DNA of 64,000 bases from Leptospiraceae bacterium. Lineage in GTDB: Bacteria > Spirochaetota > Leptospiria > Leptospirales > Leptospiraceae. Positions 20,249 to 30,765 of the stretch are shown here, piece by piece. The position numbers and the translations under genes are program-made. The stretch is taken from assembly GCA_015075105.1 (NCBI GenBank), contig JABTUZ010000001.1, positions 941,001 to 1,005,000 of the forward strand. The letters are read 5' to 3'. Within the stretch, counting starts at the first letter, position 1, and each line of letters starts with the position of its first letter. A model generated the notes under the pieces. The model had not been told where the DNA came from. It saw only the letters and a program-made list of their open reading frames with translations, and made no database searches.

Positions 20249-21253
20249 TTAGAAACCGAAACTAAGCCCTTTGAGTAGGATTGCACCTTTTGTCACAACG
20301 TCTTCTCCGATACGCAATCCTTCTATTACTCCTACCTTATCTATTCCAGAATCACCCAAAAGTATTTTTCTTCTAATGAACACCCCCGGCTCTGTTTGAA
20401 CAAACACATAGGTATTTCCCTCAACGGTTACTATGGAAGTGTAAGGAATTACCGCATTCGATTTTCCTTTTTCGCTAAATTCTATGTGTGCATACATTCC
20501 AGGTTTGAATTGATTATTTTTGTTCGCCATAGAAACTCTAACCTTAACGGTTCTTGTCAGAGGATCGACGTTATCGCCTATCGCATCAGACCTCCCTTTG
20601 AAAACTTCATTTGGAAATGATGTAAAAGTAATCTTGACTTCCTTGCCGTTGGATACATTTATCAGATCACTCTCAGGTATATCTGAAATTAAAATAATCG
20701 TATTCGTTTTTACCGAGCCTAGTTCAACAGGATTAAAACCAAGCGCTCTTAGTTTTCCCTCTGTCTCGGAAAATTCAGCTCTTGCATTACCGTAATCGGT
20801 TTCAGCTTCAATCATATCTTTCATTGTAGCTACTTGGTTGGCATACATATCTTTAATTCTTGTTAAATTCTTGGATGACCGATTCAGTGCATTTCTACTT
20901 TGTTGGTAATTTGCATAAAGAGTATTTATTTCTGGAGATTCAAATAGAATAATTTTTCCTCTTCCACCAAGAGACGAGGATACACTCGCAATAATTCTTC
21001 CTGGTGCACCTACAGATATAAATTCTGAAGTCTTGTCAAATTTAGAAACTTCAATTTGTTGAAGTCCATTGCTCCCCGGAAGAAAAGAAATCTTTTGACC
21101 GTTGTCTGTCACTTGGGGTCTTGTTAATGAATTGGGAGTATTTTTTCTCGCCTTTTTGTGACAAAGAAAATAAGTTGCAATAATTACTAACAACAAGCCA
21201 CCCAAAATAAAGACCCACTTTTGCTTTGAATTATTTTTCATAGATGTATTCAT
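20249..21253 (-). CDS. RND efflux periplasmic adaptor (CusB/CzcB-like)
   Basis: 334-residue membrane-fusion protein linking pump and outer-membrane channel. An N-terminal membrane helix (about 13-28) anchors it. The order is lipoyl-like half (VGAPGRIIASVSS), alpha-hairpin (SRNALNRSSKNLTRIKDMYA), beta-barrel (PNEVFKGRSDAIGDNVDPLT with the RTVKVRV strand) and membrane-proximal part. A short histidine stretch (CHKKARK) directly after the helix is the only candidate metal-contact element; there is no long N-terminal Met/His region. The start is ATG at 21253 (MNTSMKNN). It is four bases from the TolC-like gene. Confidence 0.88.
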   Translation of the reverse strand: MNTSMKNNSKQKWVFILGGLLLVIIATYFLCHKKARKNTPNSLTRPQVTDNGQKISFLPGSNGLQQIEVSKFDKTSEFISVGAPGRIIASVSSSLGGRGKIILFESPEINTLYANYQQSRNALNRSSKNLTRIKDMYANQVATMKDMIEAETDYGNARAEFSETEGKLRALGFNPVELGSVKTNTIILISDIPESDLINVSNGKEVKITFTSFPNEVFKGRSDAIGDNVDPLTRTVKVRVSMANKNNQFKPGMYAHIEFSEKGKSNAVIPYTSIVTVEGNTYVFVQTEPGVFIRRKILLGDSGIDKVGVIEGLRIGEDVVTKGAILLKGLSFGF

Positions 21254-21256
21254 GGT

Positions 21257-22576
21257 TCACTCCATTGTGCTTTGAATATTCAAGATATTTTTTCCGACTG
21301 AATAATTGAGTCCTTCAATTGCTTCTACACGGTCGGTTTGAAGTTTGATCATTTGTAAAATACTTGTTCTATACGTTTCAAAAAAATCTGCAAATTCTAT
21401 AATTGTTAAATATCTTTTCTCATAGTTTTTAATCATCTGGATAGAAAGTTTTTTGTAGTCTTCGGTGAATTTGTCTTTAAAGGTATTGTACAATGTATTT
21501 TTTTCAATCGCTTTGGAATAGATGATGGAAATATCGTGCTCTACTTGAATTCGGGTGTTCTGTAATTCTGCTCTTTTGGCGAGGAGTGCTTTTTCTGCTG
21601 CTTGAATATTTCCTTGATTTCTGTCAAAGATGGGAACTGTCACTTGTGCAGTCATACCCCAGTAATTTGGATATGCAGTCCCTTGCCTATTGTAGTATGG
21701 ACCAAAAGCAATGTCTGGAATCGCATTTGCATTTTGCAATTGAATGTTGGCTTCTTCCAATTTTACGCTTTGAATTGCAATTTTGAGATCGGGTCTGTTT
21801 TCAAATGCGATGTCAATTAAATTGGAAACTTTTAGTCCATCTAAAGGAATATTGTCTAAAACGTTAGACTCTATAATTGGAGATATTTCTAAATTATCCA
21901 AATCTCTGCTATTTAGCAAGACTCTTAGATTGGCTTCTTTTTCTTTGCATTGAACCATGAGTTCAGTTCTTTCGTTGGAAAGAAAAAATACCAGTGCCTT
22001 CAATCTTAGCAACTCCGATAAAAGGATTGCACGGTTGTTGTAAGACTTATCCGCAAGACTGACAGTTTTCTGCAAGGCTACAATACTTTCATCATAAAAA
22101 CCAATTGCTTGCTTTAGGTAGTACAGTTGAAAAAAGCTTGTTCTAAGTTGTAGCTTTAGCGCCCTAAGTAAATCGTAGAACATCTCTTCGGAAATTGCTT
22201 TGTTTATTTCTGCTACTTTTATTCTTTTATCAATCTTTCCACCAAGTAAAAATAATTGTTGAACTTGAATTGCAGTCTGTCCAGATCTTGTGGTATCAAA
22301 ATATCTATCCGTTCCGTCTCGGAAAATACCTTGGTCGATTCCAATGCTTGGATTTGCATAAAGTCCTGCTTGCAAGATCGCAGCTTTTTTTGCATCGATT
22401 TGGAATTTTGCGGAAAGTAGCAATAAATTATTCTTAACAAATAATTTTTCTGCTTTTGATAGAGAGAGTTTAGCGAGTAATGTAGTTTCAGATTCTTCTT
22501 TTTTGACTTCTTTGTCCAAAGGAGGTGAAACTTCTACAGCAAAACTACGAAAAGATAATACAAATACCAAATACAT
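21257..22576 (-). CDS. TolC-family outer-membrane efflux channel (CusC/CzcC-like)
   Basis: About 439 residues. I chose the ATG at 22576 because it places a signal peptide (MYLVFVLSFRSFA) at the N-terminus; a 25-residue longer GTG form from 22651 is possible but would bury it. The mature protein has two coiled-coil repeats of the outer-membrane efflux family, with NNLLLLSAKFQIDAKKA and the second-repeat ENRPDLKIAIQSVKLEEA start. The channel spans outer membrane and periplasm and docks on the adaptor encoded next. It has no lipidation Cys near the cleavage site. Confidence 0.85.
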   Translation of the reverse strand: MYLVFVLSFRSFAVEVSPPLDKEVKKEESETTLLAKLSLSKAEKLFVKNNLLLLSAKFQIDAKKAAILQAGLYANPSIGIDQGIFRDGTDRYFDTTRSGQTAIQVQQLFLLGGKIDKRIKVAEINKAISEEMFYDLLRALKLQLRTSFFQLYYLKQAIGFYDESIVALQKTVSLADKSYNNRAILLSELLRLKALVFFLSNERTELMVQCKEKEANLRVLLNSRDLDNLEISPIIESNVLDNIPLDGLKVSNLIDIAFENRPDLKIAIQSVKLEEANIQLQNANAIPDIAFGPYYNRQGTAYPNYWGMTAQVTVPIFDRNQGNIQAAEKALLAKRAELQNTRIQVEHDISIIYSKAIEKNTLYNTFKDKFTEDYKKLSIQMIKNYEKRYLTIIEFADFFETYRTSILQMIKLQTDRVEAIEGLNYSVGKNILNIQSTME

Positions 22577-22697
22577 GAAAACTCTAAGTCTCCATATTTT
22601 TAAATTGTATTTTTGTTTTAAGACTCTACTAAAAATATACACCACCCCCAATAGGTTTTTAAAGGTATAAAATTTATACCAGTTTATAAAAACTGAA

Positions 22698-23057
22698 TCA
22701 GGTAAAGAGGGGAGGGGGGATGCTAATAAATCGATTTTGTAAAAGGAAAGAAAATTCAGATTGGGTTTCAGTGATAAGGAATTGAACCGTATCAGTCAAG
22801 ATTGAAAATGTGAGTTTTTCATCTTGGTAAAAATTTATAGATACAAAGTAATTTCTCTCGCTAAAGGAAAAACATGATTGGAGGGTAGCGAATGAGTCAG
22901 ACAAAACCAAGGTATGGTTTTTAGAATTTATGATATGAATATCGTTATGGTAAGAAGTCTTTTCAAATGATGCAATGCTAAAAAAAATCAGTGTGGATAC
23001 AACTACAAAAGCAATCAATTTGATGTAGAGGCTTTGAATCATCCAATTTAGCTTCAT
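22698..23057 (-). CDS. Small membrane-anchored protein, first gene of metal-efflux operon
   Basis: 119 residues: an N-terminal hydrophobic helix (about 10-30) and a short periplasmic domain containing DIHIINSKNHTLVLSD and a single Cys. It is the promoter-proximal gene of the efflux operon, about 120 bases from the channel gene. Position suggests a metal chaperone or sensor, but no CusF-like Met/Trp site is seen. Not recognised as a known family. The 207 bases upstream, shared with the divergent acyltransferase gene, presumably hold both promoters; I see no clear operator there. Confidence 0.5.
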   Translation of the reverse strand: MKLNWMIQSLYIKLIAFVVVSTLIFFSIASFEKTSYHNDIHIINSKNHTLVLSDSFATLQSCFSFSERNYFVSINFYQDEKLTFSILTDTVQFLITETQSEFSFLLQNRFISIPPPLFT

Positions 23058-23264
23058 TACTTTCCTGTAAATACCCTTAAAGTGATTTTTTCACCGATTG
23101 TAAATAAATATTTAACTTGAGTATTTATATTTGTAGATTTTAAAGAAAAACTTTTTATTAGAGTGCTTTTCATAAAAATTTAAACTGTAAGCATTGTTTG
23201 AATTGCAATAAAAAATGTCAACAGAATTAAGGTTTATAAAGAAAGAAATAAGGAATTTTATCTT

Positions 23265-24470
23265 ATGGAAAAAACCTATTCGGATTACTGGAAATTACTG
23301 TTTTATCGGGACTCAAAAGAAATTCAGCAATTGAACGGGATTAGAGCAATTTCTATGTTAATTATTATTCTATGCCATATATGGGTTGTAGGGGTAGTAA
23401 TTTTTTCTGATAGTTTAAAAAATAGCTATTTGGGTCATTTTATGGAGAATTTGGTATCGGGTGTAGATCTTTTTTTCTTGCTTAGCGGATTTTTAATCTA
23501 TAAAATTTTATACACTGAGTATTCAGCTTCGAGGGAAATTGATTTCAAAAGATTTTACACAAAAAGAGGGTTTCGGATTTTTCCGATATACTACTTCTTT
23601 TTGACGATAACATTTTTTGTTGCAAGGCTCACCGTATTTGCAATTGAGAAAAAGTCCCCTCTTAGCGTTTCTGATTCTATTTTAGCCTACTTAATCAGAG
23701 AAAATACAAATATTATTCGGTTCGATTTTTTATACCTTTCTGATTTTTTTGAATCTTTTCACCCACATACTTGGTCTTTATCTGTAGAAGAGCAATTTTA
23801 CTTAATTTTTCCTTTTTTGGCAATATTTCTACTTCGATTCGATAGAACAAAAAGGATATATTTACTTTTATTTGCTTATTTTTTACCAATGCTCATTCGG
23901 TTAATTCTATATTTTCAGATTATTCAAAGTTCAAATCTATTCTTTGCAAAATCCATATTCACAAGATTTGATTCTATAATCGTTGGGATCATTCTTTTTG
24001 AAACATATTCTATATTTATAGAAGATAATAAAAAAGTAATTCCTTACAGAAATATAATTTTACCAAGCTCATTTCTACTTCTATTTTTAATCCATACTCT
24101 AAGCTATGGGGATAATATTTTCTCAAAAGTATTTTATCTCAATACACTTCATATTGGCTTTTATTTAATTGTATATTTTTCTTTAACGACTGTATCCAAT
24201 TGGTCAAAATTCTTAAATCTAAGAATCTGGGTTCCTTTGGCAAAACTAAGCTACTCTATGTATATATGGCATATTTTAGTTTTCGGAGCCATATTCGGTA
24301 AAACTATAAATTCGGCAAAGGGAATGGACAATCTGTATTGGTATGTGTTTAGCCATTCTATGAAAGGATTCTTTCTGACACTATTTATTTCTCTGCTTTC
24401 TTATTCTTTGATAGAAGTTCCTTTTTTTTTAATTCGAGACCGGTTAGTCAACAAGAATCGTAGTGAATAG
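23265..24470 (+). CDS. Acyltransferase 3 (OafA/NodX-type) membrane protein
   Basis: 401 residues with about ten membrane helices. The family hallmarks are the N-terminal NGIRAISMLIIILCHIW with its catalytic His, FFLLSGFLIYKIL, and RGFRIFPIYYFFL, followed by HTWSLSVEEQFYLIFPFL. These enzymes transfer acetyl or other acyl groups from the cytoplasm onto surface polysaccharide, lipid or peptidoglycan. No polysaccharide genes adjoin, so the acceptor is unknown. It is divergent from the efflux operon and ends four bases before the convergent helicase gene. Confidence 0.88.
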   Translation: MEKTYSDYWKLLFYRDSKEIQQLNGIRAISMLIIILCHIWVVGVVIFSDSLKNSYLGHFMENLVSGVDLFFLLSGFLIYKILYTEYSASREIDFKRFYTKRGFRIFPIYYFFLTITFFVARLTVFAIEKKSPLSVSDSILAYLIRENTNIIRFDFLYLSDFFESFHPHTWSLSVEEQFYLIFPFLAIFLLRFDRTKRIYLLLFAYFLPMLIRLILYFQIIQSSNLFFAKSIFTRFDSIIVGIILFETYSIFIEDNKKVIPYRNIILPSSFLLLFLIHTLSYGDNIFSKVFYLNTLHIGFYLIVYFSLTTVSNWSKFLNLRIWVPLAKLSYSMYIWHILVFGAIFGKTINSAKGMDNLYWYVFSHSMKGFFLTLFISLLSYSLIEVPFFLIRDRLVNKNRSE

Positions 24471-24474
24471 TCTT

Positions 24475-27315
24475 TCAATTAGCTATATACACTTGAAATA
24501 AATCTATTTTGTAGGAAATTGTCTTCCCACCTCGAATCTTTCTTTTTTCTTTTTCAAAATTTTCATGCAAGCGTATGATTTCATTTTTCGTTCTGTTTAT
24601 AGAAGATTTTTTTTCAGGCTTAGGCTCCCATTTGAAATTTGCTTCTTGTCTCATTAGTTTTTCTTCTAATTGACGAAGTTGCCTTTTGAAACTGATTTCT
24701 AATTTGTATTCTTCTTTTTTAAATATGCTAATTGTTTCTTCTTCTAATTCCTGCTTTCTATTTTCTGCAATGCTTTCCAGGAAATTCCGGGTTTGCAGAA
24801 AATGCTTTTCAATATTGATTTTTTTTGGCTCTATACGAATCGGTTCATGTATTTTTGTATTTTGAAAAATTTCTGGAATATCTTGAAGGATTTTTATTTC
24901 TTGGTTTTTTATATTAAATTCGATATAATACATTTCTGTACGTGTCATAGAAAAAGAATACTTCACGAAATATATAAATATGATTTTTTTTGTGTAACTG
25001 TCGATTCCTCGAATACAGATATTTTTATATCCATATTTTGATTTCAAGATTGAGTCTATGCAACTCTCTACAAGTGGGTGACCAAACGCTAAAAAATCCA
25101 TTCTCTCATTTTGAAGTGCAATTTCAGAATCGAAAGTAGATAGAGATTTTTTATTGTTGTAGTTAAGAAAGTAAACTCCTTTTTCTTTCAATTGTAGTGA
25201 TCCGGAAATTTTTTCAGGAAAGTATTGTAAAAATAGATTCATAAACAGTTCAAGGTGAGAATTGTTTACTGATCTATCGTCTATTGTATGGCTGTAGTAG
25301 TCTTGTAAGTTAAAATCCAAAACTTTCGGAGTCAATAATTCATTGAGTTTTTTAAAACCCTTTTTTGCTGTTTGAATTCTGTTGTCTAATTCTTCTTCCA
25401 TCTCTTTTGAAGTTTTTCTTCCGGTAATGAATTGCATGAAGTTAGATTGAAAGTCTAACTCATCTTCTATTGTTCCGAGTAGTGCATCTGATTCTCCAAT
25501 AGACTCTTCAAACAATCGTATCTTATTCGATAGAACATCAAGAATTCTTTCTGCAACTGTATCTTTACTTGCGAAGTTAAATATGTAAACATCGGTTTTT
25601 TGACCAAATCTATGGATTCTTCCGATTCGTTGTTCAATTTTAAGAGGGCTCCAAGGCAGATCATAATTAAACAGTATATTTGCAAATTGAAGGTTTCTCC
25701 CCTCGCCACCCGCTTCTGTTGATATTAATATTTCGGAACTCGATTTGAATGTATAGATTGCCTTCTCTTTTTCTTCTGAACTTAGAGAGCCGTGAAATAG
25801 AATCGTATCAAAGTCGCTTAAAGATTCAGCAAGAAACTCTTGAGTACTTCTAAACTGGGTGAAAATAATAAATTTATGGTGGCCTTCTTTTTTTAATTTA
25901 ACGATAGTTTCCTTTAGTTTAATTACTTTTCTGTCTTCAGAAATAGACCTTCCGATATGGATTAGTCTGTTTAGTGTAAATAATTCTCTTCGGATATTTT
26001 GAAAGTCTACCGGAATAGAATCTTCCAAGGAGTCGATTAATTCCTCTACGTTTTCTGTTTCATCAAAATCCCAATCTTGAAAATCTATACTGTGTTGTCT
26101 TAGACTGTTGTGGAATTTTGACTCTATTAAAAATTTTCTTTTTGTAAGTGCGTTCAGGAGTGCATGGACAGATGAATCTAATAGTTTTTGAAATACGATC
26201 ATTACAAATCCTGTTGCTCGATTTTGTGAATTCATCGCAATGTTGTATTCTCTTTTTACATAATTGGTTGTTTCATCATAAAAAATTCTTTCCTCATCAC
26301 TCAATTCTATTCTTACTGTCTTGGCGTGTCTTTTTGTAAATCCCCCAACTTCGATTTTTCGTCGTCTGAGCAGAACTTTACTAATTTTATCTTTTAAGTC
26401 TGATTTTGCTCCTAACACATAATCATTCGTAAACGACTGAAATGTTCCTAAAATATTCGGATCAACCAAATGTAGTAGGTAATACAGTTCTTCGAGTTTT
26501 CCACGAAATGGTGTTGCGCTCAATAAAAGCAGGCATTCGCACTTCTTAGAAATCTTTTCTGCAAAAATATAGGCTCTTGTAATTTTGGAATAATCCCTTC
26601 TTAGCCTGTGGGCTTCATCGAATACTACAATTTCCCATTTTTTTTTGAGAATGTCTTCGGAGTATTTTGGGTTTTTGATAAAGTCTATAGAAGTGATTAT
26701 TTTATTAAAGTTTTGCCAATTGTCCTTTCCTTCGGTTAAAAAATTTTTTCTTCTTATGATTTCAAAGTCTTCATTGAACTTACTTTTCATTTCTTCTTTC
26801 CACTGATAGCAAAGTGGAGAAGGAGTTACGATGAGTATTTTTTTGTATCCTTTCCTAAATACCAATTCTTTTATAATGAGTCCGGCTTCTATGGTCTTTC
26901 CTAATCCTACCTCATCAGCTAAAATAAATCTCGGAGAAAAACTATTAGCAACTATTGTAGTAGATTCAATTTGATGGGGAAGAAGTCTCGTCCTTGAATT
27001 TGAAAGAGAAGAAAGTTTATTGTAAGCAAAAGCAAGTTTTAATTTGCTTGCAAGAAGAGACATTTTCATCTCATTCTCAAAATTTTCTGTTTCGCATAAC
27101 GCACTCGGATAATAGTCAAAAAATTGAACTTCGTTAGATTTGAAAAATTCTTCAGAGTCTAAATAAGGAAAATACAGTCGAACAGTATTTTCGTGAAATT
27201 CTAAAACTCTTCCAATCCCTTTTTCCGGTGCAGATGCAATATAAGCAAATTGCCCTGAGCGAGTTTCATTTTCTTGGTAAGCAAAATCCAGATCTAACTG
27301 GAGAGAAACAGACAA
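24475..27315 (-). CDS. RapA/HepA-like SNF2 helicase
   Basis: About 946 residues. I start at TTG 27315: it lies three bases after the queE stop with AAGGGG at good spacing, whereas ATG 27426 would overlap the conserved queE end by 109 bases. SF2 motifs are clear: [16 protein letters not shown] (I), [11 protein letters not shown] (II), [10 protein letters not shown] (III), [15 protein letters not shown] (V) and [10 protein letters not shown] (VI). The long C-terminus ends in a basic coiled coil with repeated RQLEEKL-type heptads. RapA-type ATPases remodel stalled RNA polymerase; similar proteins also occur in defence loci. Context (queE, DUF2797) does not choose. Confidence 0.85.
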   Translation of the reverse strand: MSVSLQLDLDFAYQENETRSGQFAYIASAPEKGIGRVLEFHENTVRLYFPYLDSEEFFKSNEVQFFDYYPSALCETENFENEMKMSLLASKLKLAFAYNKLSSLSNSRTRLLPHQIESTTIVANSFSPRFILADEVGLGKTIEAGLIIKELVFRKGYKKILIVTPSPLCYQWKEEMKSKFNEDFEIIRRKNFLTEGKDNWQNFNKIITSIDFIKNPKYSEDILKKKWEIVVFDEAHRLRRDYSKITRAYIFAEKISKKCECLLLLSATPFRGKLEELYYLLHLVDPNILGTFQSFTNDYVLGAKSDLKDKISKVLLRRRKIEVGGFTKRHAKTVRIELSDEERIFYDETTNYVKREYNIAMNSQNRATGFVMIVFQKLLDSSVHALLNALTKRKFLIESKFHNSLRQHSIDFQDWDFDETENVEELIDSLEDSIPVDFQNIRRELFTLNRLIHIGRSISEDRKVIKLKETIVKLKKEGHHKFIIFTQFRSTQEFLAESLSDFDTILFHGSLSSEEKEKAIYTFKSSSEILISTEAGGEGRNLQFANILFNYDLPWSPLKIEQRIGRIHRFGQKTDVYIFNFASKDTVAERILDVLSNKIRLFEESIGESDALLGTIEDELDFQSNFMQFITGRKTSKEMEEELDNRIQTAKKGFKKLNELLTPKVLDFNLQDYYSHTIDDRSVNNSHLELFMNLFLQYFPEKISGSLQLKEKGVYFLNYNNKKSLSTFDSEIALQNERMDFLAFGHPLVESCIDSILKSKYGYKNICIRGIDSYTKKIIFIYFVKYSFSMTRTEMYYIEFNIKNQEIKILQDIPEIFQNTKIHEPIRIEPKKINIEKHFLQTRNFLESIAENRKQELEEETISIFKKEEYKLEISFKRQLRQLEEKLMRQEANFKWEPKPEKKSSINRTKNEIIRLHENFEKEKRKIRGGKTISYKIDLFQVYIAN

Positions 27316-27317
27316 GG

Positions 27318-28019
27318 CTAAACCCCTTTTTGGCTTCCCCAAATAATTTTGTGTAATTGAAGAGAAAGTCTTGAATTTGGAATGCAGGAGGACTTGACCC
27401 AATGAGCCAAGTCTTGTGGCGAACATTCACCTGAAACAGGTGAATAAATTATATTTGTTGTAACTGAATTTTTTTGTATCACTTCAACGCTTCTTGCAAA
27501 ATCTCTTTTATCTCGAACGATAAATTTTAATTCATCGAATGGATTTTTTCTTTCATTGATAACCAAAAGATTGTCCAAGTTCATAAATTTTTCCATTCCC
27601 GATCCCGGCAATTTGTAATCCATAGAAAAAACCATGCCCCTCAAACCTCGGATACTTTCTTTTCCGTTTGTTTCTAACCGGATGATTGCATGTTTTTTAT
27701 TATGTCTCATTTTGGAAATCTTTTTTGTAAGTTCTACACAAAATTCTTTCTTATCATTTTCGAGAGGCTCCCCACCCGTAAAAATAATTTGTTTTGGGCA
27801 ATGCGTGAGAGAGGTGATTACTTGAATTATCTCGTCTATTGTAAAAAGTTTCCCGCTTTTTGGACTAAGAGAATATTTTGTATCACACCAGAGTTTTTTA
27901 TTTTGAGTCTTTCCACATCTTAAAGAGCAACCAGAAAATCGAACAAACACAGTAGGGATACCGGATGATATTCCTTCTCCCGAGATCGAATAAAAAATTT
28001 CAGTAACTCTAACTTTCAA
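27318..28019 (-). CDS. queE: 7-carboxy-7-deazaguanine synthase QueE
   Basis: Radical SAM enzyme of the queuosine/7-deazaguanine pathway, ring-contracting CPH4 to CDG. The start [20 protein letters not shown] is diagnostic, as are FTGGEPLEN and the C-terminal LQLHKIIWG. The cluster motif is stretched: Cys-x3-Cys, then nine residues, then CDT, instead of the usual CxxxCxxC. I prefer TTG 28019 (overlapping the upstream stop by 11 bases) to ATG 28070. No queC, queD or queF is adjacent, so it either serves tRNA queuosine made elsewhere or DNA deazaguanine. Confidence 0.85.
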   Translation of the reverse strand: MKVRVTEIFYSISGEGISSGIPTVFVRFSGCSLRCGKTQNKKLWCDTKYSLSPKSGKLFTIDEIIQVITSLTHCPKQIIFTGGEPLENDKKEFCVELTKKISKMRHNKKHAIIRLETNGKESIRGLRGMVFSMDYKLPGSGMEKFMNLDNLLVINERKNPFDELKFIVRDKRDFARSVEVIQKNSVTTNIIYSPVSGECSPQDLAHWVKSSCIPNSRLSLQLHKIIWGSQKGV

Positions 28020-28863
28020 GATAGAACTGGTTTCCTGAATTGGATCGGATATTGAAAACTCCATTTTCAAATAAAAGATATTGTCCTTTGATTCCGACTA
28101 ACGTATCTTCGATAGGTTTTAATTTTTGAGGTTTCCATGAAATTTTTTTAGTAGGGTATTTTAGAATTGGGTAGTTGATGATTATTTCAGGAGTATTCAA
28201 AATACGGTGCTCTATGTTTTTCAGAAATTTATTTATTGTAGAGTAAATTTTCTGTTTATTTTCAGAAAGGTCTAAATTTTCACTATTTGTGGAAATCATT
28301 TTTTGCCAAGAAGTTTTATCGGATATAAATTTAGAAATCTCTTTTTCAATAATTCCAGCATCCATGCGAGACGCAACTTCTAAAAATTCTATTCCAAACA
28401 TTGCCCCTTGATCAATCCACCTGTTTGTTATAGGCTCTTCTTTCGTGATTCCTACTTTTAGACCGCTCGTATTTGCAAGATAGACTTTATGCTTTTTGAA
28501 GCAATTGATTTTTCCCCATTCAGGCTCTCTACAAGTGCCAAGATGAAAATGGCAAGTCTCTGGCTTTACAATACACAGATCATTTTTGGCTAATCTCATA
28601 AAACATAGATAGCAATTTCCTTGATTGTAACTTTTAGGAGTTTGCCGTCCGCATTCAATACAACGAATCTCATTTGTAAATTTTAAAATAATTTTTTTTC
28701 CGATGAACTGGTTGAGAAGCAACTCGTTTTCAGCAAATTTCAAATTTGAAAAAAATGAGTTTTTGGATTGTTCTCCAACTTCTTCATAGTTGACGTATTT
28801 CAAATAGTATGATACAGGGTTTGTATTTTTGTGACCCATCTTCCTCAAAAACCCAGAAACCAT
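28009..28863 (-). CDS. DUF2797 family protein
   Basis: 284 residues. A zinc-ribbon-like N-terminal part (CIECGRQTPKSYNQGNCYLC) is followed by a region with CHFHLGTCREPEWG and a longer core with LANTSGLKVGITKE and RWIDQGA. This set, four Cys then CREPEWG and KVGIT, is the DUF2797 pattern. The KVGIT-like segment resembles the start of GIY-YIG-like folds, but the biochemical role is not known to me. It overlaps queE and is the first gene of a three-gene minus-strand unit. Confidence 0.75.
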   Translation of the reverse strand: MVSGFLRKMGHKNTNPVSYYLKYVNYEEVGEQSKNSFFSNLKFAENELLLNQFIGKKIILKFTNEIRCIECGRQTPKSYNQGNCYLCFMRLAKNDLCIVKPETCHFHLGTCREPEWGKINCFKKHKVYLANTSGLKVGITKEEPITNRWIDQGAMFGIEFLEVASRMDAGIIEKEISKFISDKTSWQKMISTNSENLDLSENKQKIYSTINKFLKNIEHRILNTPEIIINYPILKYPTKKISWKPQKLKPIEDTLVGIKGQYLLFENGVFNIRSNSGNQFYLES

Positions 28864-29038
28864 AATTAATGAAAATATCGAATAGAATAAAAATTCAAGC
28901 TATTAAAAGATTTTCACTCTAAAAGTAAATGAGACATAATATACATAATGGGTAGTCACTTTTTTAGCCAATATGTTCCTTGCATAAATTCTGTAAAGGA
29001 TGTATTGAAATCTGGTTCTCATATTACGATAATAAAGC

Positions 29039-29470
29039 ATGGAATCAAAAAAGATCGAATATATCAATAATAGAATACCAGTAGTAAAAGAAGAAGTAAC
29101 CCCGGAAGTGCATTGGATAACATTCCAGTTATCGGCTCAAATAGAAAGTGATTTTTTACGAATCGTAGAACAATGCAATCAAATAAATTCAAGCATATCC
29201 CATTTTTCGGGTTTGATGAAATCATTCAATGTACGAAAATTCGAAGGCACGGATTATCAGGCACACATGGAACAGGTCGAAATGGATATAGGTGCAAAAC
29301 TGCTCAAGCAGTGCATGGATGGTATCAAAGAAATGTCCTTATGCCTTGAAGACGCAAAAAAATCCATTCGCAAATCAGTTAAGACATCGAGGATGCACAA
29401 AATCAAAATCACCGAGCATATAAAAGAAATAGAGGATGGAAATGAAGAAGGTGTAATTAATTTTGTGTAA
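29039..29470 (+). CDS. Hypothetical protein with IS-altered C-terminus
   Basis: 143 residues as read; not recognised. It is helical and soluble with repeated Met/Cys/Gln-rich segments (EQCNQINSSISHFSG). The IS256 element begins at 29447, so the last residues (EGVINFV) are encoded by the inverted repeat. Rejoining the sequence across the element and one target copy gives GNEK and a stop, so the original protein was about 137 residues and the insertion spared nearly all of it. The start ATG lacks a strong ribosome site. It could belong to the chromosome or to the prophage edge. Confidence 0.5.
   Translation: MESKKIEYINNRIPVVKEEVTPEVHWITFQLSAQIESDFLRIVEQCNQINSSISHFSGLMKSFNVRKFEGTDYQAHMEQVEMDIGAKLLKQCMDGIKEMSLCLEDAKKSIRKSVKTSRMHKIKITEHIKEIEDGNEEGVINFV
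29439..29446. repeat. Target site duplication, left copy
   Basis: GAAATGAA immediately left of the IS element. An identical copy follows the right end at 30766-30773. Eight bases is the expected length for IS256-family insertion. Confidence 0.85.
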
Positions 29471-30765
29471 ATATCTTTTACTCCGAAAATAAAAGAGGGT
29501 AAAGAATATGGCAAAAACAAAATCCAGAAAAGACGAGCTCCTTGAAGAGTTGATCAAGGAATACAAAAATCCTGAAGAATTGATCGGTGAAAATGGTCTT
29601 CTGAAAGAATTAACCAAAGCTATAGTCGAGAAGGCTATGCGGCAGGAACTGACCCATGAATTGGGTTATGAAAAACATTCTCGGCAAAATGGTGCCGGCA
29701 ATTCCCGCAATGGTTTTTCGAAAAAGACTATCAAGGGCGATTTTGGAAACCTGGAAATCGACGTTCCCAGAGACCGGAATTCCGAATTTGAACCGAAGAT
29801 AATCAAGAAAAACCAGACCCATTGGAATGGATTTGATGATAAAATAATTTCTATGTATGCGCGAGGAATGACGACACGCGACATCCAGGCTCATCTTCAG
29901 GAAATCTATCAGGTTGAAGTTTCTCCTGATCTGATCTCCACAGTAACAGATGGTGTAATCGAAGAAGTAGTAAAATGGCAGACCAGACCTATTGATTCAA
30001 TCTATCCGATTATTTATCTTGATGCATTGAGGGTCAAAATTAGAGACGATGGTCAGGTCAAAAACAAGGCTGTTCATATGGCTATCGGCGTCAATATGAA
30101 CGGTTTAAAAGAGGTTTTGGGCTTCTGGATTGAAGAAAATGAAGGATCCAAGTTCTGGCTCCAAATCCTGACTGAACTAAAAAACCGTGGGTTGCAGGAT
30201 ATATTGATTGCCTGTGTTGATGGACTTACCGGTTTTCCGGAAGCGATTAAAACTATTTATCCAAATGCCGAAGTTCAGCTTTGTATCGTTCATATGGTCA
30301 GAAATTCTCTGAAGTATGTTTCCTTTAAAAATCGAAAAGAGCTTTCATCTGACTTGAAAAAAATCTATCGTGCAGTGAACGTTGAGGAAGCAAAATTAAA
30401 ACTTCAGGAATTTTCTAAAAAATGGGATTCAAAATATCCGATGATTTCAAAATCCTGGGAAAACAGATGGAATGAGATAATTCCTTTTCTTGCCTATCCG
30501 GCAGAAATCAGAAAAGTAATTTACACAACCAATGCAATCGAGTCTTTGAATATGACGCTTCGAAAAGTGATCAAAAACCGGGCTTCATTTCCCAATGATG
30601 ATGCGGCAAAAAAACTGTTGTATCTGGCTCTGCAGAATGCATCAAAAAAATGGACCATGCCTATCCGGGATTGGGGTGCTGCGATTAATCAGTTTGCAAT
30701 AAATTTTGAAGGGAGAATGGAAATTTAAACGGAAAAGGATTTTACACAAAATTTCCTACACCCTC
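29447..30765 (+). mobile_element. Complete IS256-family insertion sequence (1319 bp)
   Basis: The element runs from GAAGGTGTA to TACACCCTC. Terminal inverted repeats of about 30 bases match over GGTGTA, a four-base mismatch, ATTTTGTGTAAA, then a partial match to CTTTT (left 29450-29479, right 30733-30762). It is flanked by an exact 8-bp duplication. One intact transposase gene fills it. Ends, length and gene all agree with an IS256-group element, and the perfect duplication implies a fairly recent insertion. Confidence 0.93.
29508..30728 (+). CDS. IS256-family (mutator type) DDE transposase
   Basis: 406 residues, full length. The mutator-type catalytic core is visible: first Asp in IIYLDALRVKI, second in CVDGLTGFPEAI followed by the family QLCIVHMVRNS block, and the Glu in TTNAIESLNMTLRK. 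The N-terminal DNA-binding part has the EKAMRQELTHELGYEKH pattern. GAGGG lies nine bases upstream of the ATG. The reading frame is undamaged, so the element may be active. Codon use is less AT-biased than the surrounding genes, consistent with import. Confidence 0.95.
   Translation: MAKTKSRKDELLEELIKEYKNPEELIGENGLLKELTKAIVEKAMRQELTHELGYEKHSRQNGAGNSRNGFSKKTIKGDFGNLEIDVPRDRNSEFEPKIIKKNQTHWNGFDDKIISMYARGMTTRDIQAHLQEIYQVEVSPDLISTVTDGVIEEVVKWQTRPIDSIYPIIYLDALRVKIRDDGQVKNKAVHMAIGVNMNGLKEVLGFWIEENEGSKFWLQILTELKNRGLQDILIACVDGLTGFPEAIKTIYPNAEVQLCIVHMVRNSLKYVSFKNRKELSSDLKKIYRAVNVEEAKLKLQEFSKKWDSKYPMISKSWENRWNEIIPFLAYPAEIRKVIYTTNAIESLNMTLRKVIKNRASFPNDDAAKKLLYLALQNASKKWTMPIRDWGAAINQFAINFEGRMEI

Noticed and set aside
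24475-28863. A defence island formed by helicase, QueE and DUF2797
   Set aside because: Tempting because SNF2 helicases and deazaguanine enzymes occur in DNA modification systems, but no nuclease, transglycosylase (TGT/DpdA-like) or methyltransferase is adjacent.
28948-29070. A 40-codon frame before the 29039 gene
   Set aside because: Protein-like but lacks a ribosome site and overlaps a better start; left out.
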